Assembly: GCF_011326735.1 (NCBI RefSeq)
Contig: NZ_JAANCN010000007.1
Location: 124,001 to 188,000, forward strand
Length of the DNA stretch: 64,000 nucleotides
Direction of reading: 5' to 3'
Origin: Phycicoccus endophyticus
Lineage (GTDB): Bacteria > Actinomycetota > Actinomycetes > Actinomycetales > Dermatophilaceae
Shown: piece after piece, positions 39,998-48,710 of the stretch
Layout of the letters: every line of letters begins with the position of its first letter
How positions within the stretch are numbered: the first letter of the stretch is position 1
The notes under the pieces: model-generated
Told to the model about the DNA's origin: nothing
Database searches by the model: none
Seen by the model: the letters and a program-made list of their open reading frames with translations, nothing else
Position numbers and translations under genes: made by a program

Positions 39998-41383
39998 GTG
40001 AAGAGTGCCGTCGAGACCCTCAGCCCGACCCGGGTCAAGCTGACCGTCGAGGTCCCGTTCGAGGAGCTGAAGCCGCTGCTCGAGGACGCCTACCGCAGCA
40101 TCGGCTCCCAGGTCCAGGTCCCCGGCTTCCGCCGCGGCAAGGTCCCCGCGCGGATCATCGACCAGCGGATCGGGCGCGGCGCCGTCGTCCAGGAGGCGGT
40201 CAACGAGGCGCTGCCGAAGTACTTCGCCGAGGCCGCCGAGGCCGAGGACGTGCGCGCCATCGGCCAGCCCGAGGTCGACGTCACCGCCGTGCCCCTCGAG
40301 GACGGCCAGGACCTCGAGTTCACCGTCGAGACCGACGTGCGGCCCACCCTCGAGCTGCCCGAGCTCACGGGCGTCGCGGTCTCCGTCGACGACGTCGCGG
40401 TCACCGACGAGGACGTCGAGGAGCGGCTTACCGCCCTGCGGGAGCGCTTCGGGACGCTCGTCGGGGTCGACCGGGCGGTCGAGGACGGCGACCACGTCTC
40501 CATCGACCTCTCCGCCGAGATCGACGGGGAGCAGATCGACGCCGTCGAGGGCGTCTCCTACGAGGTCGGCAGCGGCAACATGCTCCAGGGCATCGACGAG
40601 GCGCTTCTCGGCCTGTCGGCGGGCGAGACCGCGACCTTCACCGCCCCCCTGGCCGGCGGCGATCACGAGGGCCAGGAGGCCGAGTGCACCGTGACGGTGC
40701 AGTCGGTCAAGGTGCGCGAGCTGCCCGAGCTCGACGACGAGTTCGCCCAGCTGGCCTCGGAGTTCGACACCCTCGAGGAGCTGCGGGCCGACCTCGTGCG
40801 CCAGGCCGAGCAGGCCAAGAAGTACGAGCAGGGCATCCAGGCCCGCGACCGGCTGCTCGAGCAGCTGCTCGAGACCGTCGAGGTCCCGGTTCCCGACGGC
40901 ATCGTCGAGGCCGAGGTGCACTCCCACCTCGAGGGCGAGAACCGGCTCGAGGACGACGAGCACCGCGCCGAGGTGGAGGAGTCCACCCGTAAGGCGCTGC
41001 GCGCGCAGTTCCTCCTCGACGCCCTCGCCGAGCAGCTCGAGGTGACCGTCGAGCAGCCCGAGCTCATCGAGTACCTCGTGATGAGTGCCCAGCAGTACGG
41101 CATGGACCCCAACCAGTTCGCCCAGGCCGTCGACCAGCAGGGCCAGGTGTCGGCGATGGTCCAGGAGGTCGCCCGGCGCAAGGCCCTCGCCGCCGTCCTC
41201 GACGACGCCGTCGTCACCGACGCCAGCGGCAACCCGGTCGACCTCGACGAGCTCGTGCCGGAGTCCGAGACCGCCGCAGCGGGCGAGGAGGGCACGGCCG
41301 AGGAGGCCGCCACCGGTGAGGAGCCGGCGGCCGCTGCCGAGGCGCAGGAGGGTGCGCAGGCCGAGGAGCCGGCCCAGGCCTGA
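39998..41383 (+). CDS. tig: trigger factor
   Basis: The 461-residue chaperone binds the ribosome exit tunnel. The N-terminal domain has the ribosome-docking GFRRGKVP at about residues 41-48; the FKBP-type prolyl isomerase domain lies near 150-240 (EDGDHVSIDLSAEIDGEQ) and the helical C-terminal domain follows. The last 40 residues are an Ala/Glu-rich acidic tail. GTG 39998 gives the standard start MKSAVETLSPTRVKL. It precedes clpP genes at a distance, as in many bacteria, although a LacI-MFS pair intervenes here. Confidence 0.96.
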   Translation: MKSAVETLSPTRVKLTVEVPFEELKPLLEDAYRSIGSQVQVPGFRRGKVPARIIDQRIGRGAVVQEAVNEALPKYFAEAAEAEDVRAIGQPEVDVTAVPLEDGQDLEFTVETDVRPTLELPELTGVAVSVDDVAVTDEDVEERLTALRERFGTLVGVDRAVEDGDHVSIDLSAEIDGEQIDAVEGVSYEVGSGNMLQGIDEALLGLSAGETATFTAPLAGGDHEGQEAECTVTVQSVKVRELPELDDEFAQLASEFDTLEELRADLVRQAEQAKKYEQGIQARDRLLEQLLETVEVPVPDGIVEAEVHSHLEGENRLEDDEHRAEVEESTRKALRAQFLLDALAEQLEVTVEQPELIEYLVMSAQQYGMDPNQFAQAVDQQGQVSAMVQEVARRKALAAVLDDAVVTDASGNPVDLDELVPESETAAAGEEGTAEEAATGEEPAAAAEAQEGAQAEEPAQA

Positions 41384-41423
41384 GCCACCGCGGCCGGGAC
41401 CGGCCACCGCTCGCCCGCCGGTC

Positions 41424-42500
41424 TCAGCCGGCAGGCGCCGGGCCGGTCGTCGAGCCGACGCGCAGCCGTACCGGGAAGGCCTCGTCGGCCACCGGCTCTC
41501 CGGCGAGGGCGCGGCGCACGAGCGCACCCATCGCCGCCCCCTTGGCCACGCCCGGCTGGAGGACCGTCGTCAGGGTGTGGTCCAGCCACGGCAGGTCCAC
41601 ACCGTCGAACCCGGTGACCGAGACGTCCTCGGGGACGCGCAGGTGCAGGGCGGCCGCCGCCCGGAGCACGCCCGCCGCGAGCAGGTCGGCCTGGCAGACG
41701 ACCGCGGTGGGCCGGCGCCCGCTCGGGACGTCGAGGAGCAGCCGGCCCGCCTGCTCGCCGGCGCCGACGGTCAGGTCGGCGGCCTCGACGACCGGGGCGC
41801 GCTCCCCGGCGAGCTTCCGGAACCCGCGCAGCCGCCCCTCGGCGTCCGGGTAGTCCGCCCGCTCGGGGCCGCCGGGCGCCACCGGCGCGGTCGAGGCGCC
41901 GGGGGAGAGGGCCATCGTGACGTGGGCGAGACGGGTGTGGCCGAGCCCGATCACGTGCCGGGTCGTCAGCCCGATGGCCCCCTCCTCGTCGGTGCGGACG
42001 TGGACGACGCGCGGGTCGAGCGGCGACCCGCTCCCGACGAGGGGGACCCGCCGCGCCGCGAGATGGTCCACGACGGGGTTGTCGCGCACCCCGCACAGTG
42101 GCAGGACTGCGGCGTCGAGCGCCAGGGTCGCGAGCTGGTCGACGGCCCGGCCCGGGTGCTCGGCGGGCTGGGCGACGAGCAGCATCGAGCGGCCGGCGGC
42201 CTCGAGCTCCTCGGCGAGCCCGTCGAGCACGGCGAGGGCGAAGGGGTCGCGGAAGGCGAACCGCAGGGGGGACTCCACGACGACCGCGACCGTGCCGACC
42301 CGGCCCTGGCGCAGCGAGGACGCGAGCGGGTCGGGACCGGTGAAGGCGAGGTGGTCGGCGGCCTCCCGGACCCGCCGCGCGGTGGCCGGCGCCACCGGCC
42401 CCTTGCCGCTGAAGACGAGGGAGGCCGTGGAGGTCGACACGCCCGCGAGCGCGGCGACCTCGCGCAGGGTCGCCCGGTGCCCGGCCCCGCTCCGGCTCAC
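41424..42500 (-). CDS. LacI-family transcriptional regulator
   Basis: The 358-residue protein has an N-terminal HTH (TLREVAALAGVSTSTASLVF) with the hinge region following, then a periplasmic-binding-type effector domain (VGTVAVVVESPLRFAFRDPF to the C-terminus). GTG 42500 is used. It faces an MFS gene across 102 bp holding two adjacent 14-bp palindromes, so it most likely represses that transporter. The effector is unknown. Confidence 0.93.
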   Translation of the reverse strand: MSRSGAGHRATLREVAALAGVSTSTASLVFSGKGPVAPATARRVREAADHLAFTGPDPLASSLRQGRVGTVAVVVESPLRFAFRDPFALAVLDGLAEELEAAGRSMLLVAQPAEHPGRAVDQLATLALDAAVLPLCGVRDNPVVDHLAARRVPLVGSGSPLDPRVVHVRTDEEGAIGLTTRHVIGLGHTRLAHVTMALSPGASTAPVAPGGPERADYPDAEGRLRGFRKLAGERAPVVEAADLTVGAGEQAGRLLLDVPSGRRPTAVVCQADLLAAGVLRAAAALHLRVPEDVSVTGFDGVDLPWLDHTLTTVLQPGVAKGAAMGALVRRALAGEPVADEAFPVRLRVGSTTGPAPAG

Positions 42501-42554
42501 CGGAGTCCGCTCCCGGAGTCGGGTTGACGAGCGCCGTCCATGACGACGACAATA

Positions 42555-42582
42555 TCGAATCGGTTCGATCGAATCGATTCGA
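42555..42582. promoter_or_regulatory. tandem LacI-type operator
   Basis: TCGAATCGGTTCGA (42555-42568) and the perfect palindrome TCGAATCGATTCGA (42569-42582) abut each other between the divergent LacI and MFS genes. A central CG flanked by AT-rich arms is typical of LacI-family sites. TTGACG at 42524 may be a -35 box. Confidence 0.8.
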
Positions 42583-42602
42583 CGACGACGACAAGGACCT
42601 CC

Positions 42603-43820
42603 GTGACGACCACCGTGCCCGCTCCGGGTCGCCCGCGCGAGCGGGTCGTGACCGCCCGGACCGCCGTCTTCGTCGTCTTCGCACTCGCCGGCGTCGTCTT
42701 CGCCTCGTGGGCCGCGCGGATCGCCGACACCAAGATCGCCCTCGGCCTGAGCGCGGGCGAGCTCGGGGTCACCCTGCTCGCGGCGAGTGCCGGCTCGGTC
42801 ACCGGGCTCCCACTCGCGGGGCGGGTCGTCGACCGGGTCGGCGCCGCGCGGGCGGTGCTCGGGGGGATGGCCCTCGCGCTCACCGGCCTGCTCGCGACGG
42901 CGGTGGTCGTCGACGCCCAGGGCTCGCGCTACCTCGTCATGGTCGGTCTCTACCTCGTCGGCCTCGGTATCGGCGTGTGGGACGTCGCGATGAACCTCGA
43001 GGGTGCCGCGGTCGAGCGCGAGCTCGGCCGCTCGGTCATGCCCCACTTCCACGCCGCGTTCTCCGGCGGGACGGTGCTCTCGGCCCTCGCCGGGGCCGCC
43101 GCCTCCGCACTCGGCATCCCCCTCACCGCCCACTTCCTCGCCTCCGCGGTGCTCACCCTCGTGCTCGCGGCGTGGGCCCTGCCGCGCTTCCTGCCCCGGG
43201 CCCTGGTCGAGCGCGACGACGACGGGCAGGTGAGCGCCCCGCAGGCCGCGCCCTCGGCGTGGCTCGAGCCGCGCACCCTCCTGATCGGCGTCGTCGTCCT
43301 CGCCGCGGCGTTCACCGAGGGCACGGCCAACGACTGGCTCGCGGTGGCCTTCGTCGAGGGCCACGAGCTGCCGGCATGGGCGGGCGTGCTCGGCTTCGCG
43401 ACCTTCCTCACGGCGATGACGGCCGGCCGGCTCGTCGGCACCGCGCTGCTCGACCGGCACGGCCGGGTCCCCGTGCTGCGGGTCAGCTTCGCGCTCGCCG
43501 TGCTCGGGGCGCTCGGCGTCGTCTTCGGCCCGGCCTGGCTGGCCTTCGTCGGCGCGGCGGTCTGGGGCGTCGGGGCCGCCCTCGGCTTCCCCGTCGGGAT
43601 GAGCGCCTCGGCCGACGAGCCCGAGCGGGCCACGGCCCGGATGTCGGTGGTCGCGACCATCGGGTACGTCGCCTTCCTCGCCGGCCCCCCGCTGCTCGGG
43701 TTCCTCGGCGACCACGCCGGCGTCCTCCATGCGCTGCTCGTCGTCGGGGCACTGGCGCTGCTCGCCCTCGCCGTCGTGCCCGCGGTCCGGCATCCGCAGG
43801 ACAGCGCCCCCTCGGCCTGA
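42603..43820 (+). CDS. major facilitator superfamily transporter
   Basis: The 405-residue protein has about 12 transmembrane helices and the inter-helix motif GRVVDRVGAARAVL between spans 2 and 3. GTG 42603 follows AAGGA by about 6 bp; an upstream ATG at 42540 would place the operator inside the coding region and is rejected. The pattern resembles YbjJ-like transporters. Regulation by the divergent LacI protein is likely. The substrate cannot be told. Confidence 0.88.
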   Translation: MTTTVPAPGRPRERVVTARTAVFVVFALAGVVFASWAARIADTKIALGLSAGELGVTLLAASAGSVTGLPLAGRVVDRVGAARAVLGGMALALTGLLATAVVVDAQGSRYLVMVGLYLVGLGIGVWDVAMNLEGAAVERELGRSVMPHFHAAFSGGTVLSALAGAAASALGIPLTAHFLASAVLTLVLAAWALPRFLPRALVERDDDGQVSAPQAAPSAWLEPRTLLIGVVVLAAAFTEGTANDWLAVAFVEGHELPAWAGVLGFATFLTAMTAGRLVGTALLDRHGRVPVLRVSFALAVLGALGVVFGPAWLAFVGAAVWGVGAALGFPVGMSASADEPERATARMSVVATIGYVAFLAGPPLLGFLGDHAGVLHALLVVGALALLALAVVPAVRHPQDSAPSA

Positions 43821-43931
43821 GGCGGGTTGTGCTCACGGCGAACACGAGCCCGGTCGTGGAGTGCCCCGCGGGGGCCGGGCGTTAGGGTCACTGACAGCGA
43901 ACCACGACATGGCAACGAGGAGCATCCCGAC

Positions 43932-44558
43932 GTGACCAGCAGCGAGATCGTCGCCGCGGGCGAGGGCCAGAAGGCCGGCCTCGACGACCACATCTACAAC
44001 CGCCTCCTCAAGGAGCGGATCATCTTCCTCGGGTCCGACGTGCGCGACGACAACGCGAACGCGATCTGTGCGCAGATGCTGCTCCTCGCCGCCGAGGACC
44101 CGAGCAAGGACATCTGGCTGTACATCAACAGCCCGGGCGGCTCGGTCACCGCGGGGATGGCGATCTTCGACACCATGCAGTGGGTGCCCAACGACGTCGC
44201 GACGGTCGCGATGGGGATGGCCGCCTCGATGGGGCAGTTCCTCCTGTCCGCCGGCACCCCCGGCAAGCGCTACGCCACGCCCCACGCGCGGGTGATGATG
44301 CACCAGCCCTCCGGCGGCATCGGCGGCACGGCGTCCGACATCAAGATCCAGGCCGAGCAGCTGATCCACATCAAGCAGCAGATGGCCGAGCTCATCGCCG
44401 AGCACACGGGGCAGAGCGTCGAGCAGATCGAGGCCGACTCCGACCGCGACCGGTGGTTCACGGCGGCCGAGGCGCAGCAGTACGGCTTCGTCGACCACGT
44501 GATCACCAAGGCCGACATGGCCGGGCGGCACGCCGACAACCCCGTGACCGCCGACTGA
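43932..44558 (+). CDS. clpP1: ATP-dependent Clp protease proteolytic subunit 1
   Basis: This 208-residue S14 peptidase has Ser99 in GMAASMG, His124 in MMHQP and the later Asp of the triad. Actinobacteria assemble a ring of ClpP1 on a ring of ClpP2, fed by ClpX or ClpC. GTG 43932 lies a few bases after GAGGAGC. ClpP2 follows 26 bp later. Confidence 0.95.
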   Translation: MTSSEIVAAGEGQKAGLDDHIYNRLLKERIIFLGSDVRDDNANAICAQMLLLAAEDPSKDIWLYINSPGGSVTAGMAIFDTMQWVPNDVATVAMGMAASMGQFLLSAGTPGKRYATPHARVMMHQPSGGIGGTASDIKIQAEQLIHIKQQMAELIAEHTGQSVEQIEADSDRDRWFTAAEAQQYGFVDHVITKADMAGRHADNPVTAD

Positions 44559-44584
44559 CCGGCCGAGAGACGCGAGAGAGAGAC

Positions 44585-45229
44585 ATGAACGCTGACATCA
44601 CCGGCCGGCTGCACCAGCCGGCCCCGAGCAGCCGCTACATCATGCCGCAGTTCGAGGAGCGCACCTCCTACGGCATGAAGCGGCTCGACCCGTACACCAA
44701 GCTCTTCGAGGACCGGATCATCTTCCTCGGGGTGCAGGTCGACGACGCGTCCGCCGACGACGTCATCGCCCAGCTCATCGTCCTGGAGTCCCAGGACCCC
44801 GACCGCGACATCCTCATGTACATCAACAGCCCCGGCGGCTCGTTCACCGCGATGACGGCCATCTACGACACGATGCAGTACGTCCGACCCGACGTGCAGA
44901 CCTACTGCATCGGCCAGGCCGCCTCGGCCGCCGCCGTGCTGCTCGGGGCCGGTGCGCCCGGCAAGCGCTTCGCCCTGCCGAACGCGCGGGTGCTCATCCA
45001 CCAGCCGGCGATCGAGGGCACCGGCGGCATGGCGTCCGACCTGGAGATCCACGCCAACGAGATCATCCGGATGCGTGAGTGGCTCGAGGAGACCATCGCC
45101 AAGCACAGCTCGCGCAGCGTCGAGGAGGTCCGCAAGGACATCGAGCGCGACAAGATCCTCTCCGCCGAGGGCGCCAAGGAGTACGGCCTCGTCGACGAGG
45201 TGCTCGCCTCCCGCAAGGCCAACGCCTGA
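44585..45229 (+). CDS. clpP2: ATP-dependent Clp protease proteolytic subunit 2
   Basis: The 214-residue paralogue has Ser114 in GQAASAA and His139 in LIHQP. Its N-terminus is longer (about 40 residues before FEDRIIFLG) and includes the usual propeptide. The upstream AGAGAGAGAC gives a purine-rich ribosome site. It is followed not by clpX but by a palindromic repeat and an unrelated gene. Confidence 0.95.
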   Translation: MNADITGRLHQPAPSSRYIMPQFEERTSYGMKRLDPYTKLFEDRIIFLGVQVDDASADDVIAQLIVLESQDPDRDILMYINSPGGSFTAMTAIYDTMQYVRPDVQTYCIGQAASAAAVLLGAGAPGKRFALPNARVLIHQPAIEGTGGMASDLEIHANEIIRMREWLEETIAKHSSRSVEEVRKDIERDKILSAEGAKEYGLVDEVLASRKANA

Positions 45230-45278
45230 CGGTGACGGCCGCGCCTCGGGGCCGCCGCGCCCCCTGAGCCCACCCCTG

Positions 45279-45410
45279 CGGAAGACCTCTCCCGCTCCTG
45301 GCGACCTCGCCGTTCCCTGACGATCTCGCTCGACCCCGGTGCCCTAGCGGCAGGGGCGAGCGAGACGAGCGCGGGATGGCGAGGTCGGCATGGTTCGGAG
45401 AGGTCTTCCG
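45279..45410. repeat. 132-bp palindromic repeat, copy 1
   Basis: Outer arms CGGAAGACCTCTCC (45279-45292) and GGAGAGGTCTTCCG (45397-45410) are perfect inverses. Inner segments also pair: GCGACCTCGCC with GGCGAGGTC, and CTCGCTCG/CCCC with GGGG/CGAGCGAG. The left arm plus CGCTCCTG matches copy 2 at 46448-46470 with few changes. It lies 50 bp after clpP2. Confidence 0.88.
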
Positions 45411-45479
45411 GCTCCGCCTGGGCGGCGGGCCTGTGGATAACCCCGGCGGCGGAGAGGTCGTCGATGTGAGGCTGACGCC

Positions 45480-46439
45480 ATGTCCAGCCCATCCCCGCCC
45501 CCGCCGTTCGACCCCGGCGCCCTGCGTCTCGGGTGCGACCTGCGTCGTTCCGGTGTCGAACCCTGCCGCGACCCTGCGTGGCATCACGTCAGCCACGGGG
45601 CCTGGCTGCCGGCGCAGCAGTGGGCCGAGCTGAGCCCGGAGCGTCGGCACGCCGCGCTGGTGTATGCCAGCGGGCTCCGTCAGCGTTCGCGGAGCCCCCG
45701 GACGTACGCGCTGACCTCCGCCGCAGCGATCTGGGGGCTGCCCCGCATCGAGGCCTGGCCCGAGCCGGTCACGGTCCTCGTCGCCGACCCCGCCGCGCGA
45801 GGCTCCCGGCTCGTGCGTCCACATCTGGGTGCGCCCGCCGAGGCGGTCGACGTCGAGGGCGTCCGGGTGACGAGCGTCGCCCGCACGGTCGCGGACCTGG
45901 CACGGACCGGGTCGCTGGTCACGGCGGTGGCGGCGGCCGACCACGCGCTGCGTCACCGGATGTGCTCGGCGGACGAGCTGGCGGCCGAGGTCGCGGCCAT
46001 CCCCAGAAGCTCGCCCGGCCGACGGATGGCCGCTCTGGTCCGCGACCTGGCCGACGCGCGGAGCATGTCACCGGGGGAGAGCCTCTCGAGGGCGCAGATG
46101 TACCTGCTCAACGTGCCCCGGCCCGAGCTGCAGCGCAGTCGACGCGACGCCCTCGGCCTCATCGGCGTGGTCGACTTCGACTGGGGGAGCGCGGTGGGCG
46201 AGTTCGACGGCCAGGTCAAGTACCGGGTCCAGCCCGGCGCCGACCCGCAGGAGGCCGGCGAGGTCGTCTGGCGCGAGAAGAAGCGCGAGGACCGGCTCCG
46301 TCGCCAGGCCGAGGTCGGCCGCTGGGTGTGGGCCGAGGCACGTGACCGCAACGCCCTCGCGACGGTGCTCGCGGGCATCGGGATCCGCTCGCTGCCGCGC
46401 AACACATGGTTCGACCTGGGGGCGCGCCGCGCGGGCTGA
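45480..46439 (+). CDS. AbiEi/PD-(D/E)XK-like protein inserted between clpP2 and clpX
   Basis: The 319-residue protein has a helical N-terminal half with [20 protein letters not shown] and [16 protein letters not shown], features shared with AbiEi-type antitoxin-like proteins, and a C-terminal [21 protein letters not shown] whose Asp, Glu, Asp and Lys fit a PD-(D/E)XK/DUF559-like fold. Families of this type are scattered through actinobacterial genomes without a known partner. It is bracketed by two related 133-bp palindromes and follows a perfect DnaA box at 45432-45440. Origin by insertion is inferred. Confidence 0.72.
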   Translation: MSSPSPPPPFDPGALRLGCDLRRSGVEPCRDPAWHHVSHGAWLPAQQWAELSPERRHAALVYASGLRQRSRSPRTYALTSAAAIWGLPRIEAWPEPVTVLVADPAARGSRLVRPHLGAPAEAVDVEGVRVTSVARTVADLARTGSLVTAVAAADHALRHRMCSADELAAEVAAIPRSSPGRRMAALVRDLADARSMSPGESLSRAQMYLLNVPRPELQRSRRDALGLIGVVDFDWGSAVGEFDGQVKYRVQPGADPQEAGEVVWREKKREDRLRRQAEVGRWVWAEARDRNALATVLAGIGIRSLPRNTWFDLGARRAG

Positions 46440-46447
46440 CCGGGGCC

Positions 46448-46581
46448 CCGGACGACCTCTCCGGCTCCTGTTCTTCTCGCTGCACCATGGCGATCTCGCG
46501 CAACCCTGGCGTCATGACGGCATGGCTGGGCGAGATCGCCTCGGGGCTGCGAGACAGGCATGGATGGGAGAGGTCGTCCGG
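46448..46581. repeat. 134-bp palindromic repeat, copy 2
   Basis: Outer arms CCGGACGACCTCTCC (46448-46462) and GGAGAGGTCGTCCGG (46567-46581) pair perfectly; inner GGCGATCTCGC (46489-46499) and GCGAGATCGCC (46530-46540) pair as well. Left ends of copies 1 and 2 share GGA(A/C)GACCTCTCC(C/G)GCTCCTG, right ends share GGCATGG...GGAGAGGTC. It lies between the inserted gene and clpX. Confidence 0.88.
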
Positions 46582-46722
46582 TGGGTGGGGTGGGGCGGGC
46601 GGGGTTGCGCTGACAGCGAACCGGGGCGACGCGCCGCGCGCGCGGGCGGTTCAATGGGTGCGGCAGGACCCCTCGGCAGGTACCGTCGGGGTCGTTGCCC
46701 AAGCCGAGGGAAGGACGCATCC

Positions 46723-48006
46723 GTGGCGCGCGTCGGAGAGACCAGCGACCTGCTGAAGTGCTCCTTCTGCGGCAAGTCGCAGAAGCAGGTCAAGAAGCTC
46801 ATCGCCGGTCCCGGCGTGTACATCTGCGACGAGTGCATCGACCTGTGCAACGAGATCATCGAGGAAGAGCTGGCCGAGTCCGGTGAGCTGGGGCTCGACG
46901 AGCTGCCCAAGCCGCGCGAGATCTTCGACTTCCTCGAGAACTACGTCGTCGGCCAGGACGTCGCCAAGAAGGCGCTCGCCGTCGCCGTGTACAACCACTA
47001 CAAGCGCATCCAGGCCGGAGAGGCCGGCGCGAAGAAGGACGCCGAGCACGTCGACATCGCCAAGTCGAACATCCTGCTCATCGGGCCCACCGGCTGCGGC
47101 AAGACCTACCTCGCGCAGACCCTGGCGAAGATGCTCAACGTCCCGTTCGCCATCGCCGACGCGACCGCCCTGACCGAAGCCGGCTACGTCGGGGAGGACG
47201 TCGAGAACATCCTCCTCAAGCTCATCCAGGCGGCCGACTACGACGTCAAGAAGGCCGAGACGGGCATCATCTACATCGACGAGGTCGACAAGATCGCCCG
47301 CAAGTCCGAGAACCCGAGCATCACCCGCGACGTCTCCGGCGAGGGCGTCCAGCAGGCCCTGCTGAAGATCCTCGAGGGCACGACCGCCTCGGTCCCCCCG
47401 CAGGGCGGGCGCAAGCACCCCCACCAGGAGTTCATCCAGATCGACACGACGAACGTGCTGTTCATCGTCGGCGGGGCGTTCGCCGGGCTGGAGAAGCTCA
47501 TCGAGTCGCGCAACGGCCAGAAGGGCCTCGGCTTCGGCTCCGAGCTGCACACCCCCAAGGACCTCGCCGAGAGCATCGGCGAGGTCATGCCCGAGGACCT
47601 GATGAAGTTCGGGCTCATCCCGGAGTTCATCGGCCGCCTCCCGGTCATCACGACGGTCTCGCCGCTCGACGTGCCGGCGCTCGTGCGCATCCTCACCGAG
47701 CCCCGCAACGCCCTCGTCAAGCAGTACCGCAAGATGTTCGAGATCGACGGGGTCTCCCTCGAGTTCAGCGACGACGCCATCGAGGCGGTCGCCGAGCAGG
47801 CCCTGGCCCGGGGGACCGGCGCCCGTGGGCTGCGCGCCATCATGGAGGAAGTCCTCCTGCCGGTGATGTTCGACGTCCCGAGCGACGAGGAGATCGCCAA
47901 GGTCCTCGTCACCCGCGAGGTCGTCCTGGAGAACGTCAACCCGACGATCGTCCGGCACGACACAGAGGGTGGCGGCAAGCGCACCCAGCGCAAGCGCTCG
48001 GCCTGA
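46723..48006 (+). CDS. clpX: ATP-dependent Clp protease ATP-binding subunit ClpX
   Basis: The 427-residue unfoldase has a C4 zinc domain (Cys13, Cys16, Cys35, Cys38), Walker A GPTGCGKT at 121-128, Walker [11 protein letters not shown] and the pore loop GYVGEDVE. It feeds unfolded proteins to ClpP1P2. GTG 46723 is preceded by AAGGA. Normally it belongs to the clpP operon, but here 1.5 kb of other sequence lies between, so it must have its own promoter in 46582-46722. Confidence 0.96.
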   Translation: MARVGETSDLLKCSFCGKSQKQVKKLIAGPGVYICDECIDLCNEIIEEELAESGELGLDELPKPREIFDFLENYVVGQDVAKKALAVAVYNHYKRIQAGEAGAKKDAEHVDIAKSNILLIGPTGCGKTYLAQTLAKMLNVPFAIADATALTEAGYVGEDVENILLKLIQAADYDVKKAETGIIYIDEVDKIARKSENPSITRDVSGEGVQQALLKILEGTTASVPPQGGRKHPHQEFIQIDTTNVLFIVGGAFAGLEKLIESRNGQKGLGFGSELHTPKDLAESIGEVMPEDLMKFGLIPEFIGRLPVITTVSPLDVPALVRILTEPRNALVKQYRKMFEIDGVSLEFSDDAIEAVAEQALARGTGARGLRAIMEEVLLPVMFDVPSDEEIAKVLVTREVVLENVNPTIVRHDTEGGGKRTQRKRSA

Positions 48007-48026
48007 CCGGCGCGGGGAGTCCGCCC

Positions 48027-48704
48027 GTGGCCACCCCCTTCCGGCTCCGCGCCGGCGACACCGGCCCGGTCCAGCAGTCGCCGGTCACCTGCGGGTCGGC
48101 CTGCCTCACCGTCGCCCGGATGCTCGTCGACCCGGTGTTCGCCTCGTGGGTGCGCACCGGTGAGCCCCACCCGCCCGGGGCCCCGGAGGGCGCCACCGAA
48201 GGGGAGCGGTTCGCCGCGTACGAGCGGGTGGTCATGCGCCGCACCAACGGGCTGCTCGCCGGCGGCCGCCGGCCGAACCTGCCGTGGCCGCGGGCCCTCG
48301 GCACCCCGCCGTGGGGTGCGATGCGCGAGCTGGAGCTCGGCGCCTCCCGGCTCGGGACGCAGTACACCCTCGACGTCCTGCGGTTCGCCGACGAGGCCGG
48401 GCTGCTCGCGCGCTTCGACACCCTCCTCGAGGTCGTCGCCGACGGCGAGCCGGCCCTGCTCTACATCGGCAGCGCCCGACTGCCCCGGCACGTCGTGCTC
48501 GTCCTGCCGGGCGACGGGGACCGGATGCTCGACGTCTACGACCCGGCGACCGGGCGGGTGGACCACCTGCGCCGCGACACCGTCGTCCAGCGGCGGGTCG
48601 GGCTCTCCGGCTGGGACGTGCCCTGGGTCGCCGTCCGGCCGACCGGGCTGCGCCGGGTCGAGGCCCGCCAGACCGCACCGAGCCTCGGCGCCGCGCCCGC
48701 CTGA
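48027..48704 (+). CDS. C39-peptidase-like hypothetical protein
   Basis: The 225-residue protein has SPVTCGSACLTVARML with Cys22, then PRHVVLVLPGDG with His155 and LDVYDPATG with Asp172. The QxxxxxCG...H...D order is that of C39-like cysteine peptidases (as in bacteriocin-processing transporters), without membrane or ATPase domains. GTG 48027 is 20 bp after clpX, so the two may be co-transcribed. Peptidase activity and any link to Clp are unproven. Confidence 0.65.
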   Translation: MATPFRLRAGDTGPVQQSPVTCGSACLTVARMLVDPVFASWVRTGEPHPPGAPEGATEGERFAAYERVVMRRTNGLLAGGRRPNLPWPRALGTPPWGAMRELELGASRLGTQYTLDVLRFADEAGLLARFDTLLEVVADGEPALLYIGSARLPRHVVLVLPGDGDRMLDVYDPATGRVDHLRRDTVVQRRVGLSGWDVPWVAVRPTGLRRVEARQTAPSLGAAPA

Positions 48705-48710
48705 CGCGCC

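Noticed and set aside
42540-42602. Upstream ATG start for the MFS gene
   Set aside because: It would put the tandem operator inside the coding sequence and add a Thr/Arg-rich peptide; GTG 42603 has a ribosome-binding site at the right distance.
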